This document shows positions 1 to 7,218 of a stretch of 7,924 bases of DNA, one piece after another (position 1 is the first letter of the stretch; each line of letters begins with the position of its first letter). The position numbers were made by a program, and so were the translations under genes. The stretch covers positions 1 through 7,924 of the forward strand of contig JAAUPO010000079.1 in assembly GCA_012033095.1 (NCBI GenBank), in the 5' to 3' direction. This DNA is from Synechococcaceae cyanobacterium RL_1_2. Lineage in GTDB: Bacteria; Cyanobacteriota; Cyanobacteriia; Cyanobacteriales; JAAUPO01. Under the pieces are notes generated by a model. The model did no database searches, was not told the DNA's origin, and saw nothing but the letters and a program-made list of their open reading frames with translations.

Positions 1-1083
1 GGACGCTGTAATGTGACGCACTCATGTTTTGAGCCTGAGCAATTGATGCAGAATTATCCTAGAGGCCACCAATCATTGCGAGGGGCGATGACACGTTTCC
101 AGCCAAGGGATACGGTGCAGTGGTTTCAAGATCATGGCGTCCAGCTCAAAACGGAATCCGATGGGCGCATGTTTCCGGTGACAAATGAGTCTCAGACCAT
201 TATTGATTGTTTGCTAAATACAGCGAAGAGGCATCGGGTGAAAGTTCAGACCTCCGTTGTAGTTAGGTCTGTGACCTATGATGCTGAAGTCCAAGAATTC
301 TCCGTGCTGTTGAAAGATGGAGATGATCTAAAGTGCGATCGGTTATTGTTGGCGACAGGAAGTCATCCATCTGGCTACCGTATCGCGAAAAGTTTAGGGC
401 ATCGTTTGGAATCACCGGTTCCCTCTCTGTTCACGTTTCAAATTTCTGATCAACAACTCAGAGCGCTAGCCGGTGTTTCGGTACAAGACGTTCACTTATC
501 TCTAAAGGTCGGCTCTAAAACGCTTAAACAAGAAGGAGCTTTGCTCATTACCCATTGGGGCGTTAGTGGGCCTGCCATTTTAAAGTTATCGGCTTGGGGA
601 GCAAGAGACCTGCATGAGGCTAAATATCAATCGATTTTACGGATTAATTGGTTACCCCAGGAGAAACCAGACCAGTTGCGGACTTATTTGTCACAACTCA
701 AACAGGACTGGAGCCGACGACAAATTGCGACTCATAACCCAGTTTCTCTTCCCATGCGACTATGGCAGTATTTTGTCGTCATCGCGGAAATTAAGCCCGG
801 AAAACGCTGGGCTGACTTGTCTAAGAAAGAATTGAATAAACTCTTGCAAATATTGACCCAGTGTCAGTTTGCAATTGTCGGTAAAGGTGTTTTCAAAGAC
901 GAGTTCGTCACCTGCGGGGGTATCAAGCTCAAAGAGGTGAATTTCAAGACGATGGAAAGTCGTGTATGTCCTGGCTTATATTTAGCCGGTGAGCTATTAG
1001 ATGTTGATGGAGTGACCGGCGGATTTAACTTTCAGAACGCATGGACGACTGGCTGGCTAGCGGGGCAGACTATGGGACTGTAA
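1..1083 (+). CDS. NAD(P)/FAD-dependent oxidoreductase, BaiN/HI0933 family (5' end outside window)
   Basis: This is the C-terminal 360 residues of a flavoprotein of the BaiN/HI0933 (YhiN-like) family; full-length members have about 400 residues. The frame is open from base 1 and the first residues, GRCNVTH, are the conserved segment that follows the N-terminal FAD-binding Rossmann motif. That motif and the true start therefore lie upstream. Counting from base 1, visible landmarks are GRMFPVT (about 55-61), the second dinucleotide-fold segment LLLATGS (about 115-121), THWGVSGPA (about 184-192), VTCGGI (about 303-308) and the C-terminal FAD-contact block GLYLAGE...GGFNFQNAW (about 325-348). These are diagnostic of the family. 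The substrate is not known for most members; the name BaiN comes from a bile-acid study and does not show what this protein does. The gene is intact in the visible part. Its 3' end overlaps the convergent SRPBCC gene by 14 bp. No HIP1 site lies in it, which is at most a weak hint of different ancestry. Confidence 0.9.
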   Translation, partial: GRCNVTHSCFEPEQLMQNYPRGHQSLRGAMTRFQPRDTVQWFQDHGVQLKTESDGRMFPVTNESQTIIDCLLNTAKRHRVKVQTSVVVRSVTYDAEVQEFSVLLKDGDDLKCDRLLLATGSHPSGYRIAKSLGHRLESPVPSLFTFQISDQQLRALAGVSVQDVHLSLKVGSKTLKQEGALLITHWGVSGPAILKLSAWGARDLHEAKYQSILRINWLPQEKPDQLRTYLSQLKQDWSRRQIATHNPVSLPMRLWQYFVVIAEIKPGKRWADLSKKELNKLLQILTQCQFAIVGKGVFKDEFVTCGGIKLKEVNFKTMESRVCPGLYLAGELLDVDGVTGGFNFQNAWTTGWLAGQTMGL

Positions 1084-1518
1084 TTCCCTCGGCAACTTTT
1101 TTAAGGCGTTGCAACTGATTTTCCATATCTCGTTTCGTAAGAGAGGCTGCAAACAAATTAAACCCTAATCGAACAATGGGACTCGGAGTCATAAAGGTAA
1201 AGGTGTTTGTGAGTAATGTGCCCTGATCCTGTGCTTTACATTCCCAGCGATCGCGACCGTGAAAGAACCCAGAAAACTCCCAAACCACCAAGCCTTCCTG
1301 TCTCTCAATTACCGTGCTGTGGAGGGAGGGATTGAGAAAAGGAACTTGAATAATGAAGGTGCTTTCAGCGCCAACAGCACTGCTCCATGGGCAATGGGCT
1401 CACATTTTAAGGCGAGGTTCAGCCATTGGTGCATTAACCGTTGATCGGTAATGGTATGGTCAACCCTAGGAACACTGGCAGAGATCCAAATAGACTGTTC
1501 AAACGTTTGAGAATTCAC
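1070..1518 (-). pseudogene. SRPBCC-fold (START/polyketide-cyclase-like) protein, one frameshift
   Basis: Read on the minus strand from a GTG at 1518, this encodes MNSQTFEQSIWISASVPRVD and continues in frame to about base 1393. There a stop-bound frame takes over. Adding one base near 1392 (the GGGC/AA junction on the plus strand) restores one 149-residue protein ending at the TAG at 1070-1072. The restored middle reads WSSAVGAESTFIIQVPFLNP, then LVVWEFSGFFHGRDRWEC, and the C-terminal helix contains FAASLTKRDMENQL. This pattern matches small cyanobacterial SRPBCC ligand-binding proteins as I remember them: a hydrophobic-cavity fold whose ligand is usually unknown. GTG is the only plausible start, since an in-frame stop lies five codons upstream; I see no Shine-Dalgarno sequence. 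The gene is convergent with the flavoprotein and divergent from tRNA-Arg. As given it is broken, but the intact coding quality on both sides suggests a single missing base in the read rather than old decay. Confidence 0.75.
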
Positions 1519-1564
1519 AAACCGACTAGCTTACGTTAACATCAGTTAAGTGTCATTTTACTGT

Positions 1565-1637
<73 letters not shown>

Positions 1638-1663
1638 TATCCAACTTTCATAAAAACCAGCAA

Positions 1664-1694
1664 TAAAAAACGCCTCCGCAATGTGCGGAGAGCG
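1664..1694 (-). terminator. Rho-independent terminator of the trnY-trnT unit
   Basis: On the minus strand a perfect 7-bp stem (plus-strand CTCCGCA at 1674-1680 and TGCGGAG at 1684-1690, loop ATG) is extended by a CGC/GCG step across one bulged A. It is followed directly by a T6 run (plus-strand A6 at 1665-1670). A GC-rich hairpin plus U-tract in this orientation is a classic intrinsic terminator. It lies about 90 nt beyond tRNA-Thr. Seen from the plus strand the hairpin has no T-run, so it should not end the tRNA-Arg transcript. Confidence 0.8.
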
Positions 1695-1782
1695 CTTCAA
1701 GAAATTTCACTCCTTCTAATTATTCCCCCCAAAAAAAGGAATTTAACAATAGACTTTTCGAAGTCATATTCATACAGCGAAG

Positions 1783-1854
1783 AGCCCATGACGAGAGTTG
1801 AACTCGTGACCTCACCCTTACCAAGGGTGCGCTCTACCACTGAGCTACACGGGC
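1783..1854 (-). tRNA. tRNA-Thr (anticodon GGU)
   Basis: On the minus strand the acceptor stem GCCCGTG pairs with CATGGGC, with one G-U pair. The D arm is GTAGCTCAGTGGTAGAGC. The anticodon loop CTTGGTAA gives GGT (plus-strand ACC at 1820-1822). The T arm is ACGAG-TTCAACT-CTCGT. The discriminator is T (plus A1783) and no CCA is encoded. It lies 14 nt after tRNA-Tyr on the same strand, a pairing familiar from cyanobacteria and plastids, and is probably processed from the same precursor. Confidence 0.96.
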
Positions 1855-1868
1855 AAGGGACTCTTCAA

Positions 1869-1950
1869 TGGGCCGAGCTGGATTCGAACCAGCGTAGGCA
1901 TAGCCAGCGGATTTACAGTCCGCCCCCATTAACCACTCGGGCACCGACCC
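1869..1950 (-). tRNA. tRNA-Tyr (anticodon GUA)
   Basis: An 82-nt class II tRNA with a long variable arm, as bacterial tRNA-Tyr has. On the minus strand the acceptor stem GGGTCGG pairs with TCGGCCC (two G-U pairs) and the discriminator is A (plus T1869). The anticodon GTA corresponds to plus TAC at 1914-1916. The T arm is GCTGG-TTCGAAT-CCAGC. CCA is not encoded. It is the first gene of the trnY-trnT unit and has a recognisable promoter just upstream. Confidence 0.97.
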
Positions 1951-1974
1951 ATTCACCGATTAACACAGTTATCC

Positions 1975-2002
1975 ATAGTAACAGACAAAAATCATCATGC
2001 AA
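1975..2002 (-). promoter_or_regulatory. Candidate sigma-70-type promoter for trnY-trnT
   Basis: On the minus strand TTGCAT (plus 1997-2002) is followed after 16 nt by TACTAT (plus 1975-1980). This resembles -35 and -10 boxes at near-standard spacing. Transcription would begin near 1968, about 18 nt before the mature tRNA-Tyr 5' end. The call rests on motif and position only. It lies between the cca stop (2022) and tRNA-Tyr, so the tRNAs would not need read-through from cca. Confidence 0.5.
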
Positions 2003-2021
2003 GCTTTTTGTACTTTTTTTC

Positions 2022-3215
2022 TTAATGCTCTGGGGTGCTAGGGGCTAATAGTTGGCCTGCATAGGTTAAAGCACTCGCCCGATCGCGAACTTTACCCTCC
2101 ACACAACCGAGATCAATCTTAGTTAAGAGCTCCCCAATGATGGGGCCAGGACTAACGTTAAGTTCTTTGATCAGATCTTTGCCATTAATCCAACGGGGGG
2201 GTGGGCGATCGGGGAATCAGGATTAAGGTATTCGGTAATGAGGTGGCCAATATTGAGGTGGTAGATCAAGGCCAGAATAATGGTTAAAGGAAAATGTTCT
2301 CGGCTGCGCTGGCAATAAAGTATTGTTGGGAGGGGGTAGGGGCAGCGGCGGGCGGGAAGAGGGTGAGGGCGGCTTGGGCTGTACTAATAGCTTGCATGTG
2401 TAAGCGGGAGTATTTTAGCCCTTGAACTCTCTGGGGATCTCCTCCCACTAGGATATATAACTTGGCTAATCGACGATGGTGGGTTCAAGCCCTAAAGGGG
2501 CCACGATCGCTAAGGAAAGGATCTCATCTAAAGATTTTAACTGGGTTAGTTGTTGTGGACTGACGGTGCCTAACCAGGGTTCTAATAGACCCAGATCAAT
2601 GGCCTGGGATAACCATTGGTGGCCAGAGGGGGCACTGATTAGATAATTTAATTCTGCTTGAATGCGTTCGGGGGCGATCGCTCGAATGCGGGGGGCTAAT
2701 TTTTTAATGGTGATCGCGGTAGTATGGTCTAACTTAAAACCAAGTTGGGAACCTTGCCGATAGGCCCGTAATAGTCGTGAGGGGGGTCATCGGGCTAAAT
2801 TTTTCCTCTTTGATCATTTTAATTAAACGATCTTCAATATCTTGCACCCCTCCTAAGGGATCATGGAGGGTATCCTTCCGAAAATCGTAGCGATCGCGTT
2901 AATTGTAAAATCTCGACGGTGAAGATCCGCTGCTAAACTTTCCCCTTCCTGTTGGGCAAAATCCACTGTGCCTTGGGGAAAAACAATCCTAGCAATTTGC
3001 CGTTGTTCATCTAGCACCACAAATCCAGCCTGGCACTGTTTCGCGATCGCTTTGGCCGTCATCACAGAACCTTGGGCTAACACCAAATCCAAATCCAGAT
3101 AGTCCCGAGCTTTTCCCATGAGGGCATCCCTTACGGCTCCACCGACTAAATAGGTTTTTTCTGGTAAAAGATTGGGATCAAACGGCCAGTACTGATCCAA
3201 CCAAGCATTAATCAT
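2022..3215 (-). pseudogene. cca: CCA tRNA nucleotidyltransferase (class II), frame broken at five sites
   Basis: The product would add CCA (or part of it) to tRNA 3' ends using CTP and ATP. From the ATG at 3215, residues 1-109 are intact: LVGGAVRD (23-30), the catalytic DLD metal-binding pair (D41, D43) and the RRDFTIN motif (100-106). Homology continues through changing frames: DPLGGVQDIEDRL, then RLLRAYRQGSQLGF, ERIQAELNYLI, LKYSRLHMQ, and finally WINGKDLIKELNVSPGP to the C-terminus ...LLAPSTPEH and TAA at 2022-2024. Frame changes fall near 2889, 2781-2792, 2468-2471, 2290-2295 and 2195-2201 (a G7 run on the plus strand). Four are repaired by adding one base; the second needs two added or one removed. 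The repaired protein has about 399 residues, normal for the family. Some cyanobacteria split CC- and A-addition between two related enzymes, so the exact activity is uncertain. GGAG six bases before the ATG (plus 3222-3225) supports the start. The gene is divergent from sbcC. Confidence 0.85.
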
Positions 3216-3221
3216 GTATCA

Positions 3222-3225
3222 CTCC
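3222..3225 (-). promoter_or_regulatory. Ribosome binding site of cca
   Basis: The minus strand reads GGAG, six bases, then ATG (3215-3213). This is good Shine-Dalgarno spacing and it fixes the cca start. The protein also begins at a sensible distance before its GGAVRD motif. Confidence 0.6.
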
Positions 3226-3239
3226 AAGGCAAACGGAGA

Positions 3240-3266
3240 ATTATTTAAACATATTTAGTAAATAAT
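3240..3266. repeat. 8-bp inverted repeat upstream of cca
   Basis: ATTATTTA (3240-3247) and TAAATAAT (3259-3266) are perfect reverse complements around an 11-nt spacer. The repeat lies about 25-50 bp before the cca start, where a promoter would be expected. It could be an operator, but AT-rich DNA often gives such repeats by chance. Confidence 0.4.
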
Positions 3267-3270
3267 GTTA

Positions 3271-3319
3271 AAGTCCTGATTTCGCTACCGGTGTGGCTGT
3301 AATCAGAGCGTAAGTCCTG
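3271..3319. repeat. Two copies of the MITE-end sequence in direct orientation (possible scar)
   Basis: AAGTCCTGAT at 3271-3280 and GCGTAAGTCCTG at 3308-3319 are identical to the right end of the 111-bp element at 6672-6782 (6776-6785 and 6772-6783 respectively). Both copies point the same way and nothing resembling the element's interior lies between them, so this is not an intact element. Between the two, CTGATT (3276-3281) and AATCAG (3301-3306) are inverted. A remnant of one or two insertions or excisions is the simplest reading. A chance 12-base match is possible but unlikely in 8 kb. Confidence 0.4.
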
Positions 3320-3324
3320 TTTAA

Positions 3325-3344
3325 GATGAAAACCTAATTTCATC
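3325..3344. repeat. 7-bp inverted repeat (hairpin) in the cca-sbcC intergenic region
   Basis: GATGAAA (3325-3331) and TTTCATC (3338-3344) are perfect reverse complements with a six-base loop ACCTAA. No T-run follows in either direction, so it is not a convincing terminator. It lies just after the MITE-end scar and about 100 bp before sbcC. Its role is unknown. Confidence 0.4.
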
Positions 3345-3382
3345 GGGTATAAGTAGGAATAACAAGGTTTTTAGCTAATAAC

Positions 3383-3391
3383 TGGTATATT
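3383..3391 (+). promoter_or_regulatory. Candidate extended -10 promoter of sbcC
   Basis: TGG followed directly by TATATT (3386-3391) fits an extended -10 (TGn) promoter element. I see no good -35 at standard distance, which extended -10 promoters can tolerate. Initiation would be near 3397, so the sbcC leader would begin with the 11-bp inverted repeat. This is inferred from motif and position only. Confidence 0.3.
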
Positions 3392-3395
3392 TGTA

Positions 3396-3424
3396 CATAA
3401 TCCCATGGTTGTAATGGGATTATG
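3396..3424 (+). promoter_or_regulatory. Perfect 11-bp inverted repeat immediately upstream of sbcC
   Basis: CATAATCCCAT (3396-3406) and ATGGGATTATG (3414-3424) are exact reverse complements around a seven-base centre GGTTGTA. The repeat ends five bases before the AGGAG (3429-3433) and 21 bases before the sbcC ATG. No T-run follows on either strand, so it is not a standard terminator. It could be a protein-binding operator or a leader hairpin limiting access to the ribosome site. I do not recognise it as a known cyanobacterial operator. Confidence 0.55.
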
Positions 3425-3428
3425 GGTT

Positions 3429-3433
3429 AGGAG
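3429..3433 (+). promoter_or_regulatory. Possible ribosome binding site of sbcC
   Basis: AGGAG lies 12 bases before the ATG at 3446, longer than usual, so its use is uncertain. The ATG itself is supported by the protein: MVPLKLTLQNFLSYR is the standard N-terminus of cyanobacterial SbcC proteins as I remember them. Confidence 0.4.
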
Positions 3434-3445
3434 TGCCTAGGTTTT

Positions 3446-6400
3446 ATGGTTCCCCTTAAGCTTACTCTACAAAATTTTCTGAGTTACCGCGAGGCGAGCT
3501 TAGATTTTCAAGGTCTGCATACGGCCTGTATTTGTGGGGCCAATGGGGCGGGGAAATCGTCTTTGTTAGAGGCCATTACCTGGGTGATTTGGGGGGAAAG
3601 TCGAGCGATCGCGGATGATGATTTAATCCATGGCACGGAAACCGATTTGAGGGTGGATTTTGAATTTCAACATCACCATCAAATTTATAAAGTAACCCGT
3701 ATTAAACCCAGGGGGCGCACGGGGAAGTTAGATTTTCAAATTCAGCAAGAATCAGGAAAATTTAAGTCCATCGCGGCGAAGGGCATGAAAGCAACCCAAC
3801 AGACAATTATTGATAATCTTAAGCTTGATTACGATACGTTTGTGAATGCGGCCTATCTACGCCAGGGGCGAGCGGATGAGTTTATGTTACGCAAACCCAC
3901 TGAGCGCAAAAATTATTAGCTAATTTACTGAAATTGGATCAGTATGAAGTGTTGGCCCAAAAAGCTAAGGATCTATCCCGACAATATAAGGGGCAACGGG
4001 AGGAGCTAGAGCAAGCTTTTGGGCCAATGCAGGAGCAGATGGGAAAAAAACCAAGCCTTTGCCAACGTCAAACCGGTCTGAAACAAGAACTTAAAACCTT
4101 GACCGCTACCCAGGAACGGGCTGAAGGGAAATTGCAGGAATTGCTCAAGGTGCAGCACCAACGATCGAGTTGGGAACAACAGCTTAATCTCCAACGGCAA
4201 ACCTTGGCTAATTTGGAGCGCGATCGAGAGGAGTTACAACGGCAAATGAGCGGTCTGGCCGAACAACAGCAGGAACTTCGGTTATTGATGGAACAACAAA
4301 GTCCCATTACCCAGAACTATCATCGCTTATTACAACTCAGGCAAGAGGAGGAAACCCTTAGCGGCAAAGCGAAAATTTATCATCAATGGCAAGAGCGATC
4401 GCGGCAATTGGAGCAGCAACTTACCAACGAAATTAATCAATGTCAATTACAAATTAATACTGCTAACCAACGCCATCAAGTCCTACTAGATCAACAACGT
4501 CAGTGGCAAAAAGTATTAGGGGATGAGGAACGAGTCAATCAGGGTCTGAAGGAATTGCAACGGGTGCGCCAACGCCTGGAATATTTGGATAGCTTACAAG
4601 GGGAAGTCGCCCCCCTCCTTCAACAAAAACAACAACTTCAGTTTGAGTTAGACCGCACAGGCGATCGTTTGCGTAATCGCATTGAACAGTTACAGGCCCA
4701 AGGTCAACAATTGGTGAAACAAATTGCCGCGATCGGGGAAAAAGAAAAAACTGCGTTAGCCTTACAACAACAATTGCTCGATTTGGAAAAAAAACGCACC
4801 TACCAAACCCGGGTCAAGGATAAACGTCAGGAACGACGGGCCTTTAAAAGTCAGTTGGAGGATAAACAACGGCAATGTGAAGAGGTGTTAGGGGAACTAC
4901 GGCAAAAGTTAGATCAGCTCAATACCCCCCATGCTAATTGTCCTTTGTGTGAGCAGGGCTTAGATGGTTTACATCGAGAAATGGTGGTTAATAAGACCCA
5001 AATCCAACAGCAAACTCTCCAGGAACAACTATGGATGTTAAAGGAGCAAGCGATCGTGACGGAGCAGGAAATGGTCGTGTTGCGGGAGGAGTATTATGAA
5101 TTAAACGATCAGTTAGACCAAGAAAAAAACCTCCAACAACAATATGCTAACTTAATAGCGGAGTTAGGTACCACCGAAGCTCTTCAGCAACAGGTACAAC
5201 AGATCCACGGGGAAATTAAAACCCTAGAACGATCGCTCCACCTCCAACAGTATGGGGAAGAAATTCGAGGGAAGCTCCAACAGCTCAGCGATCGCTTAGT
5301 CGATTTAGATTATGACGAAGAAACCCATGGTTTAATTCGAGGGGAAGAAAAACGCTGGCGATGGGCGGAAATTGAACAGGTTAAGCTAGACCAAGCCCGT
5401 AAAAGTTTAGCCCAGGTAGAGCAAGAATTACCCCAGCTCCATCAAACCCTTAGCACCTTACAACGAAACCTCAAGGATTTACGTAACCATTCCCCCCTCC
5501 ACCAAGAAATTAGTCAGGTTACCCAAGAATTAAATCAATTGGGCTATAACATTGAAGTCCATCAGCGCACGAGCCAAGCCCTACGGGATGCCCAACCCGC
5601 TGAGGGCCAATACCAAGCTCTGGCAAGGGCCGAGCAACAGTTACCGGTGCTCCAAGAACGGATCGAACAATTAACCGCCCAAAGCCAACGTAAACAAGAG
5701 GAAGCTGAAAATTTAACCCAACAATTGGAGTTAGCGGCAACCCAGCTAGGAGCGATCGCGGATAATAGTCAAGCGGTGGCGGATACCCAAGCATTAGTTA
5801 ATTCCCTACGGAACCAACGGGAACAGTTGCTCGCGGATCAAGGGGCGATCGAACAAGCCTTATTGCAATTGGAGCAGCTAGAACGCCATCACCAGGAGCA
5901 ACAGCAACGGCTCAAGAAACTCAACCAAAAATGTTTGGTGTATCAGGAGCTAACCCAAGCTTTTGGGAAAAATGGCATTCAAGCATTGATGATTGAGAAT
6001 ATCCTGCCCCAACTCGAAGCAGAAACCAATCATATTTTAGGCCGGCTGACCGGAAACCAATTCCATGTGCAATTTGTCACCCAAAAACAGGCTAAAGCGA
6101 GCACCCGTAAAAATCCGAAAATGATCGATACCTTGGAGATTTTAATTGCCGACGCTGGGGGCACCCGTTCCTACGAAACCTATTCCGGTGGTGAGGGTTT
6201 TCGGATTAATTTCTCGATCCGTTTAGCCCTGGCACGCCTCCTGGCCCATCGATCGGGTACGGCCTTACAAATGTTGATTGTGGATGAAGGTTTTGGTACC
6301 CAGGACGGGGAAGGTTGCGATCGCTTAATTGCTGCTATCAACGCGATCGCCCCAGATTTTGCCTGTATTTTAGCTGTAACCCACATGCCCCAATTTAAAG

Positions 6401-6468
6401 AAGCTTTTCAAACCAGAATTGAGGTAATTAAAGGGGCAGATGGTTCCCAATTACATTTGGTGAGTTAA
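3446..6468 (+). CDS. sbcC: SbcC, ATPase subunit of the SbcCD (Mre11-Rad50-like) nuclease; one frameshift at about 3912
   Basis: SbcC is the Rad50-like SMC-family ATPase that, with the SbcD nuclease, opens DNA hairpins and blocked ends during replication and repair. Residue numbers are after repair. The N-terminal ATPase half carries Walker A GANGAGKS (31-38) and the Q-loop YLRQG (Q140). A very glutamine-rich coiled coil runs from about 165 to 830, interrupted by the zinc hook CPLC (499-502). The C-terminal half has the ABC signature YSGGEG (913-918), Walker B MLIVDE (943-948) and the switch histidine in THMPQ (H980). As given, the frame stops at 3917-3919 after ...KPTERKNY. Adding one A to the A5 run at 3908-3912 joins it to the following 844-residue frame through KLLANLLKLDQY, giving 1007 residues, the normal cyanobacterial length. 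All ATPase motifs are intact, so the protein is probably functional and the gap a sequence error. sbcD is not adjacent, unlike the sbcDC operon of E. coli. Confidence 0.93.
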
Positions 6469-6486
6469 GGTGGAGTGAGCTAAGGT
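6460..6486 (+). repeat. 12-bp direct repeat spanning the sbcC stop
   Basis: GTGAGTTAAGGT (6460-6471) recurs as GTGAGCTAAGGT (6475-6486) with one mismatch and a 15-bp period. The second copy repeats the stop codon in the same frame. A small tandem duplication at the gene end is likely; no function is implied. Confidence 0.4.
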
Positions 6487-6671
6487 TTGAGTTCTCCTGC
6501 CCAATCAATTGGTAGTGCTAAAGCTGTAAGGATATTTAGACCCAGGATAATTGATTATTAAGGGGTTTAATCTTCCTGATCCTTACTTATATCCGATTAC
6601 CAATCAATTAATGATAAATACAGATAGAAGATTCCCCTAGCTTCCATAGAAAGGGGAAAGTAAGACAACGT

Positions 6672-6782
6672 AGGACTTACGCACAAGCCCCCTAAATCCT
6701 CCAAATTTGGGGGACTTGCTTGAACGATTGTCCCCAAACATCATGGTTTTCAGGGCAGAATTGAAATTTTTGCGTAAGTCCT
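6672..6782. mobile_element. MITE-like non-autonomous element, 111 bp
   Basis: The element is bounded by perfect 12-bp terminal inverted repeats, AGGACTTACGCA (6672-6683) and TGCGTAAGTCCT (6771-6782). Just inside the left end CAAG-CCCCC (6684-6692) pairs with GGGGG-A-CTTG (6709-6718), a 9-bp stem with one bulged A. It has no coding capacity. Terminal repeats, small size and an internal hairpin are the mark of a MITE or a deleted insertion sequence; elements with a similar C5TAAATCC...G5 core are common in filamentous cyanobacteria as I recall. I see no clear target-site duplication, so the exact boundaries and parent transposase family are uncertain. Confidence 0.65.
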
Positions 6783-6800
6783 GATAACAGTAAAAATACT

Positions 6801-6852
6801 AATTTGATTTTTTGATCTTCTGTAGGGATAATTTGACGATTTGATCTTAGGG
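6801..6852. repeat. Imperfect tandem duplication beside the MITE-like element
   Basis: AATTTGA-N4-TTGATCTT then AGGG occurs at 6801-6827 and again at 6830-6852. The second copy lacks four bases (CTGT) before AGGG and differs in the N4. The copies are two bases apart. It is probably a slippage or repair product in AT-rich DNA; no function can be assigned. Confidence 0.45.
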
Positions 6853-6938
6853 TGCCATCATGCCATGGGTTTATTTAAGTGTTTAATGTAGGTGGTTAGG
6901 GATGGATTATAGTCTTTTGGAATAATTATGGGAAATAA

Positions 6939-7112
6939 ATAGAGCTTAAATTATCCTATGGCAAGGAGCAAAATCCCATACTAAATTCAATTGGGTATAT
7001 CATTGTGGCGGGTAAAGATTTTGTTTCATTACCTGGAGCAACGCCATGGGCCAAAATTGAACCCATACAAAAAGCAACAACTCAAACTTTCATGCCAGTA
7101 AAATCAATTTAA
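6939..7112 (+). other. Short open frame, possible gene remnant or small ORF
   Basis: A frame open from 6939 to TAA at 7110-7112 ends in IIVAGKDFVSLPGATPW...PVKSI. The only usual start inside it is GTG at 7005, which gives 35 residues, with no Shine-Dalgarno. The composition is mixed and protein-like, so it could be the tail of a decayed gene, but I recognise no family. Chance is also a fair explanation. Confidence 0.2.
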
Positions 7113-7218
7113 GTTGGGATTGTTACCCTAGGTAGTCTGATTAAAAGCCAGTGAAACCACCAAAATTTTGTTAAATTTATAAGTTGCGATCGAGTTTAGA
7201 TTGATAACTCCATTCCCA

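Noticed and set aside
1507..1537. Promoter for tRNA-Arg (TTGAGA and TACGTT)
   Set aside because: The spacing is 19 bp with a weak -10; the evidence is not good enough to annotate.
5519..5794. Minus-strand open frame of 91 codons inside sbcC
   Set aside because: It is antisense to the coiled-coil region with an unbroken, well-conserved sense frame; it is a shadow frame.
4010..5930. Glutamine-rich stretches as a low-complexity or repeat region
   Set aside because: Gln/Glu/Leu-rich heptad patterns are normal for the SbcC coiled coil.
3446..6468. Phage or defence system built around an SMC-like ATPase
   Set aside because: All motifs, the zinc hook and the length fit housekeeping SbcC, and no defence partner genes are present.
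6632..6658. TTCCCCT/AGGGGAA stem as a terminator of sbcC
   Set aside because: The loop is 13 nt and no T-run follows on the plus strand; it also lies more than 160 bp past the stop.
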